Source of the DNA: Glaciozyma antarctica PI12
Lineage: Eukaryota > Basidiomycota > Microbotryomycetes > Kriegeriales > Camptobasidiaceae
Length of the DNA: 64,000 bases
Reading direction: 5' to 3'
Assembly: GCA_002917775.1 (NCBI GenBank)
Contig: KZ627153.1
Coordinates: 1,005,638-1,069,637, forward strand
Both the position numbers and the translations under genes were made by a program. This document shows, piece after piece, positions 1-10,088 of this stretch. The first letter of the stretch is position 1; each line of letters starts with the position of its first letter. The notes beneath the pieces are model-generated. The model saw nothing but the letters and a program-made list of their open reading frames with translations, was not told the DNA's origin and ran no database searches.

Positions 1-330
1 CTGGAATCCTTGCTTGATCTCAGGCGGCGCGGGTCCCAAGGCACCTTTGCTCGGGTCCGGACTCTGGAAGCAGGCCTGTGTCTGCGTCGGTTTGGCGTGC
101 TTCCACCGCACGTAGGTCAACAGCGACGCTCTGGTGTAGGACGACCTTGGACGTCTTCGAGTTAGGTTTCCTTGTTCGCGCGCGCCGGGCGGCCGGACCG
201 CCAAGGACGCGAAGAGGGTGGAAACTCCGCACGGCGCCACTAATTTTGGAGCCCATTGTTCGCTGCTTCGCTTGCCCTGTTGTCCCCTCACCACCACCTG
301 CTCGCAATACTAAAGCTCCTCGCCGCCAGC
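1..330 (+). other. Upstream region of the GPI-type protein gene
   Basis: No coding region is supported here. Overlapping open frames exist on both strands but none begins at a convincing start or resembles a known protein. The last 50 bases before the ATG at 331 are pyrimidine-rich, as in the leaders of the other genes in this window, so this is probably the promoter and 5' leader of the gene that follows. It could also contain the end of a gene lying left of the window. Confidence 0.4.
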
Positions 331-1289
331 ATGAAGCTCCCGTACCTCCTCGCCGCAGGCCTCGCTACTCGCACGGCCGCTCAGTCCCTCAACTGTCAAG
401 TCGCCACGAACCAGCTCTCTGACAGCACTGGGTACCGCAAATGCCTCAACGCCGACGCTCTCACCAGCAACCTCAAGGAATCAACCAAAATCGTCCCCCT
501 TTGTGCGTCCTTTCGTTCGAACGGAACGAGGGTTCGCAGCTAAGTTTGGGCCTCGCTGCTGCTTCCAGTCGATAACTGGCTCAAGGGATTGTGCGACGAT
601 GATTGTCCTGCTGAAGTTTTGGCACAGGCAGCCAGCTTGCTTCAGACGGGGTGCGCGCCGGAGCTAGCAGCTGGGGACACGGAGGCCGTAAGTTCGTTCT
701 TTCTCGTTTGGCTTGAGAATCTCGGTTGACACGCAACGCAGACGGCGACGCTACAAATCATTCAGAACTTCACCCAGTTCCAGGACGGCATGTGTCTCCA
801 ATCCATCTCCAACTCGAGCTTCTGCCTCACTACGTCTGCCCACTCCGATTTCCCGTCCAGCTCTATTCCGCTAACCCGATCTCGTCCAGCATCTTCCGCG
901 AAGTCGAGAAAAGCCTCGGACAAACCCTCACGGGCGCCAACAGTGCGTATTCCTGCCCCCTCCCCTCTTCCGCACCTGATCCCAAACATCGCACCGCAGT
1001 CAATTCCGTCTCGAGCCAAGTTCCCAAGCTCTTCTCCCCCACTTCCGCCACTTGGGCGCACATTGCCTGCACCGATTGCGCGCATGCCAGTATCAGCGTT
1101 GCGGGAGATACGTCGGACGAACAGACGCAACAGACGTTGCAAGTGTGCGGAGCCGAATTTGGGGATGGACGGATGCCGAGCACGGTTAGGATCGCGCCGA
1201 GGGGAGCTGCGAGTGGTGGAGAAGGGGTGCGGATGAGCTGGATGGTCGCACTGGTGGTGGGACTGGGAGGGATGCCGCTGGGGTGGTGA
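331..1289 (+). CDS. Secreted cysteine-rich protein, probable GPI anchor
   Basis: The product starts MKLPYLLAAGLATRTAAQ, a typical signal peptide with cleavage near AAQ. Exons join cleanly in phase at about 502/569, 686/743, 836/893 and 951/1010 (GTGCGT, GTAAGT and similar donors; CTAAC branch points), giving a protein of roughly 220-250 residues. The mature part is rich in cysteine, with pairs such as CDDDC and CTDC spaced along it, and ends with a small-residue stretch then the hydrophobic tail WMVALVVGLGGMPLGW, as expected for replacement by a GPI anchor. It should therefore sit at the plasma membrane or cell wall. I do not recognise an enzyme domain. Fungal genomes encode many such short cysteine-rich wall proteins of unknown role; function is not assignable from sequence. 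Confidence 0.75.
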
Positions 1290-1544
1290 TGCGAGGGCAG
1301 CGAGGGTGAGCGACGGCGGCGAGACTGAAACGATTTTGTAGAAGCTCGTGCGCCGTTGATCCTGGTGCGCTCAAGAGCTGCTCTTTACAAGCCACGACGA
1401 GAGAAAGACCATCAATCCTCACCGAAGAAGTTTCGCAGGACCTCCTCCAGCGAGATCCGAAATCTTGGCCGTGCTCGTGTGCCCCAGCTTTCCCTTCTCC
1501 CCTCTTGCCGCTACGACTCCCTGCTCCAGCTCCCTACAAACGCC

Positions 1545-2201
1545 ATGTCAACCGCACCTCGCCCAACGCACATCTGCCTGGTTATCTACGAGGGCTTCCA
1601 GTCTCTCGACGTCTTCGGCCCCATCGACATTCTCAACGTCCTCTCTCAACTCCACCCCTCCCTCCGCCTCTCTATCCTCGCCCCCACTCTCACGCCCATC
1701 TCAACCCGGACCTCTCCGACCTCCCTCTTCACCCAATCCGTCTCGCCAACCCACACCTACGCCTCCCCCCCAACCTCCATCGACGTCCTCCTCCTCCCCG
1801 GCGGCCTAGGTGCCCGCCCTCCAGCCGACCACGCCGCCCTCCACGCCTTCCTCAAGGACGTGTACCCCTCCCTCCACTCTCTCCTAACAGTCTGTACCGG
1901 CTCCGCTCTCCTCGCCCAAACCGGTCTACTCGATAACCGCCGCGCGACCTCCAACAAACGCGCCTGGAGCTGGGTCAAGACGCTCGGTACGGACGTCGAG
2001 TGGGTCGCTAAAGCGCGCTGGGTGGTTGATGGGAATATCTGGACGAGTAGCGGGGTCGCGGCGGGGATGGATATGTGCTTTGCGTGGGTTGGGAGTGTGT
2101 GGGGGGAGGAGACGGCGAGGGAGATTGGGGAGAGGATTGAGTATCGCGTTAATGGGGATGCGGGGGATGATCCGTTTGCGGAGATTCATGGGGCGAAGTG
2201 A
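1545..2201 (+). CDS. DJ-1/PfpI superfamily protein, copy 1
   Basis: Intronless frame of 218 residues. I chose the ATG at 1545 because the minus-strand paralogue at 8874-9536 begins at the equivalent codon (MSTAPRPTH versus MSAAPRPTH); the frame stays open upstream without conservation. The N-terminus has the YEGFQSLDVFGPIDIL motif of the class I glutamine-amidotransferase-like DJ-1/PfpI fold. The nucleophile elbow is LTVCTGSALLAQTGLL, with the expected catalytic cysteine near residue 120. It is followed by RRATSNK, where the bacterial isonitrile-hydratase-like relatives usually have a histidine, and by the WVVDGNIWTSSGV strand common in fungal members. Members include isonitrile hydratases, glyoxalase-like enzymes and proteases, so the substrate is unknown. 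It is likely cytosolic. With its paralogue it brackets the glycerol genes. Confidence 0.9.
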   Translation: MSTAPRPTHICLVIYEGFQSLDVFGPIDILNVLSQLHPSLRLSILAPTLTPISTRTSPTSLFTQSVSPTHTYASPPTSIDVLLLPGGLGARPPADHAALHAFLKDVYPSLHSLLTVCTGSALLAQTGLLDNRRATSNKRAWSWVKTLGTDVEWVAKARWVVDGNIWTSSGVAAGMDMCFAWVGSVWGEETAREIGERIEYRVNGDAGDDPFAEIHGAK

Positions 2202-2641
2202 GAAGGGAGATTGCTGGAACGCTGAGGACGAGGCTTGGTGCCGGTGAGACTGCTCCTGCCCGAGCTCTCGTTCGAGGACCGTTCTGAAGGAACGTCGATT
2301 CTGCTTGCCATTCCTCTCTGCGCCGAACCTCTGCTTCCCCTTGATCGCGAGGCAGCTCCTCTCCTTCGCCGAAACCACCTGCTGCTCAAATCACCGACAC
2401 CATCGCTCTCCTCTCGCGACTCGCGCGGCTGCTTTCGCCCCGAACGCCCGAACGACGCTCCTCTCCACTTCTTCGCTCGTAAACCCTCTCCAGCAGACCC
2501 TCTCCCCAACTCTCTGCCTCTCCCCAACCGCTCCCAAGCTCCTCAAAAACAACCCAATTTCAACCCAAACCCAATTCCGTTCGTTCCCTCCTGCCCTCGC
2601 TACCCATTCCCCGAGTTCGCTACACACAACCCAATCAGCTC
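2202..2641. other. Intergenic region between convergent DJ-1 copy 1 and GUT1
   Basis: These 440 bases lie between the 3' ends of the plus-strand DJ-1 gene and the minus-strand glycerol kinase gene. The plus strand is strongly pyrimidine-biased and carries an open frame with no recognisable protein; I read it as two 3' untranslated regions. Confidence 0.4.
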
Positions 2642-4960
2642 TCACCCTAACCCCACAACGACAATGAACTCACTCTTCCACCCCCTACTCCTGTTAACGG
2701 CCCTATTCCACCCCGCATACTTCCACTCCCTCTCCTGCGCCGCCAAACACGGTTTGAACAACCTCACTCCATGCTTATTAACCTTCGCCAAAGTCGTCCG
2801 ATCCTCGAGATCCCACCCGAACAACCTCAGCGCCGAACCCGCCAACAATGCCGCACCGAGCGCCGTAGACCTAAACGCACCGTCAGCTCTCGTCGACGAA
2901 ACAAGGAAGGGACGCACTCTCGCATCGTAGGACGCTCGACAGCAATACCGAGGATATCAGCCTGCAACTGCATCGTAACATCACTCGCCGTCATGCCCCC
3001 ATCGACCTTGAGGACCTCAATCCCCATCGGTTTCTCCTCCGCCTCATCTTGGTCCTCAGTATCCTTCGCCATAGCCTCTAGGATAGCTCGAGTTTGGAAA
3101 CAGGTCGCTTCGAGTGTTGCGCGACAGATGTGGTGAACGGTCGTGTAGCCTGAGAGACCGATGAGCATGCCGGTGGCAGCGATATCCCAGCTGCTGGGGG
3201 TTAGCTCGCGCTGCGCGGGTGGGGGAGGGAACGGACTAGGGTGCGAAGAGGCCGCTGAATCCCTGTTATCGCACGAGGTCAGCGAGAGCGATGAGAGAGG
3301 GAGGAGGGACGTACGGTGACGAAGTAGACGCCTCCGGTATCCTCGACCTGGTCCGCAAGTTCCCCCGCCTCGCGAGCTTCTTTGATGATCCCGAGGTTAT
3401 CCCTCAGCCTGTTACAACGTCAGCTCCGCGCGAGGAGAGAGGAGGAAAGACGGACCATTGGATTGAGCTACCGCCGACTGCGACGGAGCCTTCGAGGGCG
3501 TAGTGGACTTGGGCGTTGGGGCCTGCCATGAAGCCGACCTGCGAAGCGTTAGTTGGGAGTGAGAAGGGGGAGGGGAGGAGCGTACGGTTGTGAGAAGTCC
3601 GTGGGTGGAGGTAACGATATCTTGTCCCGTGTTGTAGAGCCTGCGAGAGAGTCGGGTCAGCTTTGTCGCAGCTTCGTGAGCTCTACGGAACGCACATGAA
3701 GCAACCGGTCCCTGCGCACGCACTGTATTAGCTCCGCCCGCTCTCGCGCAAGAAGGAAAGCGCACCATATGTCTGCTTCGCCGACCCCTTCCCAAGGCAC
3801 TTGTTCCCCACCAACGCAGCCTGCTGATCTCCCACCAATCCAGCAATTGGGATCCCCTCAAGCACATGTCCCTTGCTGAATTTCCCGTAGACTTCCGAGT
3901 TACTGACGAGGCGCGGGAGGCAGGCGGCGGGGATGTCGAAGAAGGCGAGGAGGGAGGAGTCCCATTGGAGAGTGTGGAGGGAGAGCAGGAGCGTGCGGGA
4001 GGCGTTCGTTAGGTCCGTTAGGTGGAGGCCGTTGGCGCCGTTTGTCGAGGTGTAGTTCTGTGGAATGCGGGCGTTAGGAGTGGAAACGAGGAGGGAGGGA
4101 GGAACGCACGTAGAGGAGCCAGGAATCGACGGTACCGAGCATGAGCGTGCCTGCTTCCTTGGCTTCGCGAACTGCAGAGACGTTCTCGAGCAACCAGACG
4201 TACTTGGCCGCAGAGAAATAGGTTCTGCGCGCGTCGCAAGTCAGCTCCTCGTGTCCTTTCCACCTCGCAGCGCAAGGACTCACGAAAAGGGCAAGCCCGT
4301 GAGCGCGCGCACTCCCTCCTCTCCCTCGACGATCCCATTCGGCGTCCTGAACCCAACTCCCTTTGCGCGTTCCCTCAACTCTCGAACCGTCGCCGTATTC
4401 CTCGCATCAGGCCAAGCGACTACACGCCAAGGGGGCTCGTCAGCTATTTACTCCCCCACTCTCCCCCACACGCAAAGAGGACGCACCAGCGTTGTAAAGA
4501 GGCTTGCCCGTCAAGCGGTCCCATACGAGCGTCGTCTCGCGCTGAGTCGCGATCCCTACTCCCTCGAGCATGTCCTTGCTGTACCCGAGCGCCTCGAAGC
4601 TAGCCAAGCACTCTGTGATGCATTCGTCGATGCAGCGCGGGTACGAAGTCGGGTCGTGTTCGTGCCAGCCTGGTTCGGGGTAGACTGCGCGTGCGCGGGG
4701 CTTCAGCGGGGGCCTTCAGGGGCACTCTGGAGAGGGAACTCACGCTGCTCGAACTCGATTTGGTGAGAACAGATGACGTCGCCCCATTGATTGAAGATGT
4801 AGAAACGGCATGAAGTCGTGCCGCAGTCGATGGAGCTGTAGCAGGAGAGTCAGCCCGGTGGGAGAGGGGAGGAACGCGCGAGGACTGAAGAGGAAGAAAG
4901 GACGGACCCTATGAACTGAGTCTCTGCTGTCACCTCGCGAGGCTCTTCTGTAGAGACCAT
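2642..4960 (-). CDS. GUT1: Glycerol kinase
   Basis: FGGY-family kinase that converts glycerol and ATP to sn-glycerol-3-phosphate, the entry step of glycerol catabolism. It is read from about ten exons and is near 570 residues, normal for fungi. Exon 1 starts [10 protein letters not shown] at 4960 and runs into the phosphate-binding loop [15 protein letters not shown]. The glycerol-site region [11 protein letters not shown], the GDQQAALVG and [13 protein letters not shown] motifs of the second domain, and [11 protein letters not shown] then QADILGI follow. The last join needs a 47-nt intron with a GTGCGT donor; it restores the frame to ALGAALLAG and the typical ending ERKY-like stretch plus [11 protein letters not shown]. 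The gene diverges from the GUT2 dehydrogenase, the next enzyme of the pathway, so the region between them is probably a shared promoter. The product is expected in the cytosol. Confidence 0.95.
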
Positions 4961-5370
4961 TCGGGCTGGGCGGGGGGGTTGAAGAGCGGGAGCGAGCTGG
5001 GGGAAAGGGAGGAGAGGGCGGCCCAAGTCGTGTAAAAAGAGAGGGAGAGAGAGAGTCTTCTCGCTGGCTGCGCCGCGACGAGCTGGGATTAACTGCGGGA
5101 GAGTCTAATAACTCTTCTGGTTGGTGGACACAAGAGAAAGCGAGGAAGCGAAGGCTCCTTTTCCAACCGGAGCGCGTGTGGAGGCCCAGCGAAACTGGTC
5201 ATCGCTTTCTCTTCTTCCTCTACTTCTAATTCTCTCCCTCGACTACTCTCTCGGAAAAAGGATCAACTTCGCCTATCGCAACCGCACAGCCTACACCTTT
5301 CCAACACCGTTCTCGGCGTCAAATTCCGTCTAGAAACGAGTCCAGTCCGATCCTCGACCTCCCTCGCTAG
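4961..5370. promoter_or_regulatory. Shared divergent promoter of GUT1 and GUT2
   Basis: The region separates the GUT1 start at 4960 (minus) from the first coding-like sequence of GUT2 (plus). It contains a purine-rich run with (GA)n at about 5040-5055, an A-rich TGTAAAAAGAG stretch at 5031 and pyrimidine tracts at 5210-5250. No ATG occurs on the plus strand anywhere in 4961-5654. I cannot identify a specific transcription-factor site. Co-regulation of the two genes by carbon source is inferred from the shared position only. Confidence 0.55.
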
Positions 5371-8300
5371 AGCCCGCAGTATCCCCTCAACACAAGAAGG
5401 AACGCCTCTCTCTCCTTCTCCCCATACTCCACCACCCGCCCCCCCCCCCACAGCCACCACCACTCGCATCGCATCTCTCGCTCCCTCCGCATAACAGCAG
5501 GGCTCACAGCCGTAGGAGGAACGACCGCCTACCTCCTTCGCTCTCCCTCCTCCCACTCAGACTCGCCCATCGACGCTCAAGGTATCTACCGCCGATCCGA
5601 AATCCTCGAAACCCCTGGAGTCCCCTCGAGCGTCCTCGACCGGCCTAGCGCGACATGGACGCCACCCACCAGGAACGAGATGCTCGCGGAACTGCAGCGC
5701 GCGGGCAAGGAGGAGAAGGAGTTTGACTTGCTCATCGTCGGTGGTGGAGCGACGGGCGCGGGAGTGGCGCTTGATGCGGCTAGTCGTGGACTCAAAGTTG
5801 GCCTGGTGGAGAGGGACGACTTCAGTTCAGGTGAGTCCTCTCTCTTCACGTGCGCTTCGAGGAGCGAGGAGCTGAGGCTGCGTACATGCAGGGACTTCCT
5901 CAAAGAGTACAAAGCTCGTTCACGGTGGAGTTCGCTACCTTCAAAAAGCAGTCTTCGAGCTCGACTACGAGCAGTGCGTCCTCCGCTGCCCGGAGCGCTT
6001 CATCGGCTGACGGCCCGGCGCTGAACAGGTACAAACTGGTGAGGGAAGCCCTGCACGAGCGCAAGACGTTCCTCCACATCGCACCCTACCTCTCCCACCC
6101 TCTCCCCATCATGCTGCCCATCTACAGGTTCGTCGGCGTTGTCCTCACCTCTCAACTCCCCAGCTAACCCCAATCGCAGGTGGTGGCAAATCCCCTACTT
6201 CTACTCTGGTGCGTTCACTCTTCTCGACACGACCATAACACAGCTGATGACGACGACGCAGGCTGCAAGATGTACGATATCCTCGCAGGCTCAGCCAACA
6301 TGGAATCCTCGTACCTCCTCGGCAAGGGCAAAGCTCTCGAAGCCTTCCCCCTCCTCAAACCCGAAGGTCTCTGCGGTGCCGTAGTCTACTACGACGGTCC
6401 GTCCTTCCCACCGCACACCGCACACGAAAGCTGAACCCCGAGACGCCACAGGACAGCACAACGATTCGAGGATGAACGTCGCCCTCATCATGACCGCTGT
6501 TCAGCAGGGCGCTGTCGTCGCTAACCACGTCGAGGTTACCGAGCTCCTCAAGGACGCCGAGGGACAGGTCAAGGGAACGCGCATGCGCGACGTCCTCACC
6601 GGCGAGGAATGGACCGTCGCAGCCAAGGTCCGTCCCTCCCTCCCTCCCACGCACGAACGAACTAACGCATCTAACGTAGGGGGTCATCAACGCCACTGGT
6701 CCCTTCACCGACGGACTCCGCAAGATGGACGAGCCCACAACCTCCGACATCGTCTCCCCCGCCTCGGGCGTGCACATCACACTCCCCGCCTACTACGCCC
6801 CCGGAAAGATGGGTCTCATCGATCCTAGTACCTCGGACGGACGAGTCATCTTCTTCCTACCTTGGGAGGGGCACACGATTGCTGGAACCACGGATTCGCC
6901 GAGCGAGGTTACGTGGAACCCGATTCCGAAGGAGGAGGAGATTGAGTGGATTCTGAATGAGGTTAAGAACTACCTCAGTCCGGATATTCGCATTCGTCGA
7001 GGCGACGTGCGTTCCTTTCCTTCCCCCTCCCCTCTTCGAGCGACGCTGACGAGTCGAGCAGGTCCTCTCGGCGTGGTCGGGCTTGAGGCCCCTTGTCAAG
7101 GATCCTGGAGCGAAGAACACCGAGTCCCTCGTTAGGAACCATATGATTAACGTCTCCAAAAGTGGGCTCCTCACCATCGCTGGAGGAAAGTGGACGACGT
7201 ACGTTCCTTTCCCCCCCCCCCCTCCCCCCCCCCCCTCCCTCCTTTCTCCACCCCTCCCCTACCCTCCTCCCTCCTCTCCCTACTCCTTTACTCCGCTCCG
7301 AACGCAGTGCTGACTTCGCATCGCAGGTACCGCGCCATGGCGGAGGAGACTGTCGACCGCGCGATCGTCGAATACGGTCTCAAGGGCGCTCGACCCTGCG
7401 CGACGGAGAAGATTCAGCTCGTCGGGAGTCATGGGTGGAACAAGATGATGTTCATAAAGCTCGTACGTTCCTTCCCTCCTCCCCTCCCTCATCCCTCGCT
7501 CGCGCTAACCAGCCCCGCACACAGATCCAGCAATTCGGCCTCGAGGTGCGCCCCTCCCACTCCCACGACGAACAAAGCTAACGCGCAGAGCAGGGAGACG
7601 TCGCTCAGCACCTCACGGACACGTACGGAGACCGAGCTTGGGCAGTCTGTTCCATGGCTGAGCCTACCGGCAACCGCTGGCCTGTCCATGGAACGCGTCT
7701 TGATCCCGCGCATCCCTACATCGATGCCGAAGGTTCGTCTCTCCTCTCTCGCACCGCTCGGACGGGGACTCCCTCCCTCCCTAGCTCGCTCGGAAGGAAG
7801 ATGCTAATTCGTTCGAACACAGTCAAGTTTGCTTGCCGACGCGAGTACGCCGCCACGGCCGTCGACATCATCGCCCGTCGCACCCGTCTCTCCTTCCTCG
7901 ACGCCGAAGCCGCTCTCGAAGCTCTTCCCAAGGTCATCGACCTGATGGCCGTCGAGCTCAACTGGAGTCGTAAGCGCCAGTCGCAGGAGTTTGCGGACGG
8001 ATTGGCGTTCCTCGAATCGATGGGGTTGAGCAAGGCGAGGATTGGGAAACTCACGATCGAGGATGTGAGGAAGGGACGACACAAGCAGCATTTGGAGATT
8101 GATGATGACCTTTTGAGTCGGACGGTGTTTACGGTCGAGGAGCTTGATACGCTCAAGAGGAAGTTTCAGGAGATGGACGACGATAAGGATGGAGTGATTT
8201 CGGAGAAGGACTTGAGCGCTACGATGGCCAAGTTGGGCTTTGGGGACGTGCCGAAGGTGAGTTCTCCTTTTCTTCTCTCTCGCTCGGAGCTGATGCTGGT

Positions 8301-8655
8301 GCGAGCAGGACACGGTTCAGCGGATCCTTTTCGAAGTCGATTACAATCTCGACGAGAAGATTCAACTCGAGGAGTACGTCCCCTCCCTCTCCCCCTAGCC
8401 TCGCCGATGACTGACCCTCGCTCCCGCTCAGGTTCCTCGACATCGCCGCCGGCGTCAAGCAGCGTACGTCCTCCCTCTCCCCTCCCTCATCCCCGCTAAC
8501 CTTCCTGCGAAACAGTCTCGCTCTCCAACGCCTTCTCCGACATCGTCAGCAGCTTCACCCCCTCCTCGGGGCCTGAGGTCGCGTCGACCCCGGAGGAGGA
8601 GCAGAGTCACCTTGAGACTCGGATAGCGGTCGAGCAGAGTGGAGGAGCGATTTGA
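5371..8655 (+). CDS. GUT2: FAD-dependent glycerol-3-phosphate dehydrogenase, mitochondrial, with EF-hand C-terminus
   Basis: Oxidises glycerol-3-phosphate to dihydroxyacetone phosphate and passes electrons to ubiquinone at the inner mitochondrial membrane. About 15 exons with canonical introns. The dinucleotide fold [20 protein letters not shown] is followed by [17 protein letters not shown], the DAO-domain core, and [15 protein letters not shown]. After the dehydrogenase C-terminal domain ([20 protein letters not shown]) comes a calcium-binding EF-hand, [12 protein letters not shown], and a weaker second one near [14 protein letters not shown], as in animal GPD2. Stop at 8653-8655. The N-terminal leader is odd: an Arg/Ser-rich presequence and a membrane-like stretch ([18 protein letters not shown]) precede the first in-frame ATG at 5680, and no ATG exists upstream to start it. 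The start given here is the upstream limit of the open frame, not a known initiation codon. Confidence 0.92.
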
Positions 8656-8873
8656 GGGCGTTTTGTTCGAGGGCGACAATTTAGAAGGACATTCTCGGGT
8701 CTATGCGGTTGAGAGAGCGGAGAGGGTAGCTGGGAAGAAGCGAGAGCGACTGAGGTGGCGAGCAGGGACTGGCGTCGTTCTGAGCTTTGTTGGGCGCGAG
8801 CGAGATGAAGAGCAGGAGCGGGCAGAGTTCGCAGCGACGTCGTTCCTCCTCATTCGATTCATTCCGCAACTCG

Positions 8874-9536
8874 CTACCTCGCTCCCTCAGGAATACTATC
8901 CACGAACGGATCGTCCTCCGGATCCCTGTTGAGACGATACTCCAGCGTCTTGACAATCTTGCCCACCTCCTCCTCCCCCCACACCGCTCCCACCCACGCA
9001 AAAGTCATATCCAACCCCGCCGACACCCCACTGCTCGTCCAGATGTTCCCATCGACGACCCACCGGGCCTTAGGGACCCAATCGACGTCCTTCCCATTCG
9101 TCTTGACCCAGTCCCAGCAGCTCTTGTTGGACGTTGCGCGTCGGTTATCCAGGAGGCCGGTTTGGGCGAGCAAGCCTGAGCCAGTACAGACGGTGAGGAG
9201 GGAGTGGAGGGAGGTATAAACGTCCTTGAGGAACTGGTGGAGTTCCGAGTGGTCGTAAGGGGCGAAAGAGCCCAGTCCACCGGGGAGGAGGACGACGTCT
9301 ATGTCGGTGGGAGGGGAGGAGTAGGAGTGGGTGGGGAGGACGGATTGGGTGAAGAGGGAGGTCGGGGAGGTGCGGGTTGAGATGGGGAGGAGGGTGGGGC
9401 CGAGGATGGAGAGGCGGAGAGAGGGGTGGAGTTGGGAGAGGACGTTGAGGATGTCGATGGGCCCAAATACGTCTAGGGATTGGAAACCTTCGTACAGGAC
9501 GAGGCAGATGTGCGTGGGGCGAGGTGCGGCCGACAT
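8874..9536 (-). CDS. DJ-1/PfpI superfamily protein, copy 2
   Basis: Paralogue of the gene at 1545-2201, in inverted orientation; about three quarters of the residues are identical by eye, and it is also intronless. It keeps YEGFQSLDVFGPIDIL, the nucleophile elbow LTVCTGSGLLAQTGLL and RRATSNK. Differences cluster in the loop after PGGLG (SFAPYDHSE versus ARPPADHAA) and in the C-terminal 40 residues, so the active-site rim may differ. The ATG at 9536 matches the copy 1 start; the frame is open upstream to 10025 but that part has no counterpart in copy 1. It converges on GUT2, with 218 bases between the two stop codons. Substrate unknown; likely cytosolic. Confidence 0.9.
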   Translation of the reverse strand: MSAAPRPTHICLVLYEGFQSLDVFGPIDILNVLSQLHPSLRLSILGPTLLPISTRTSPTSLFTQSVLPTHSYSSPPTDIDVVLLPGGLGSFAPYDHSELHQFLKDVYTSLHSLLTVCTGSGLLAQTGLLDNRRATSNKSCWDWVKTNGKDVDWVPKARWVVDGNIWTSSGVSAGLDMTFAWVGAVWGEEEVGKIVKTLEYRLNRDPEDDPFVDSIPEGAR

Positions 9537-10088
9537 GCTAGCAGATGTGTAGAGCAGGAGGGCAAGCAGGGAGAGCAAGGACGACTGAGGAGGAGGAAGG
9601 GATATCGTGGGGGGCGGAAGTACCCCTCCGGAGATCAGAGGAGATGTCACGCGTATCTTGCGAAGCAGCAACAAGGTCTGGATGAGATCGTAACCAGCGA
9701 TCCTCCTTGGCTTCCCTCCCACACGCGCTGTCCCCGCCCCGCCGTATAAATTAGCGACGTCGCATGAGCGGGTCGCTGCGCCGACGGCGGCAACGTGCCC
9801 TGTCGCGAAGCTCCGCTGCTCTTGAATGAACGTCCGTAGATTCGACGGAGTGGAGAGTGGAGAATGGAGCCGCGAGATCAGAGAGCCGTGAGCGAGGACG
9901 ACTGCGTGCTGGAGCTCGCGCATTTGCTGAAGGATCCGTGTCGCCGGGTGTCGAGGCGCGCAGAACGAGAGAGCGCAGCCCCTCGAGGATCCTAAACCCC
10001 GCAGTACGTCACCTTGAGAAAGCACGCAGAACCGAGCTCGCGGCCGAGGGAGCAGAGATCCAATCCAGCGAGCAGTCCGTGAGATTCG
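9537..10088. other. Upstream region of DJ-1 copy 2
   Basis: About 550 bases between the DJ-1 copy 2 start and the RIB7 stop. A GTATAAATTA box lies at 9744-9753 on the plus strand (TAATTTATAC on the coding strand), about 210 bases upstream of the DJ-1 ATG, which is a possible but distant TATA element. Open frames here are not recognisable. Confidence 0.35.

Noticed and set aside
1356-1544. Longer N-terminus for DJ-1 copy 1
   Set aside because: The 63 upstream codons are Arg/Ser-rich and absent from the paralogue, which starts at the equivalent of 1545.
7206-7300. C-rich run that might be a regulatory tract
   Set aside because: It lies inside a GUT2 intron as its pyrimidine tract and has no other signal.
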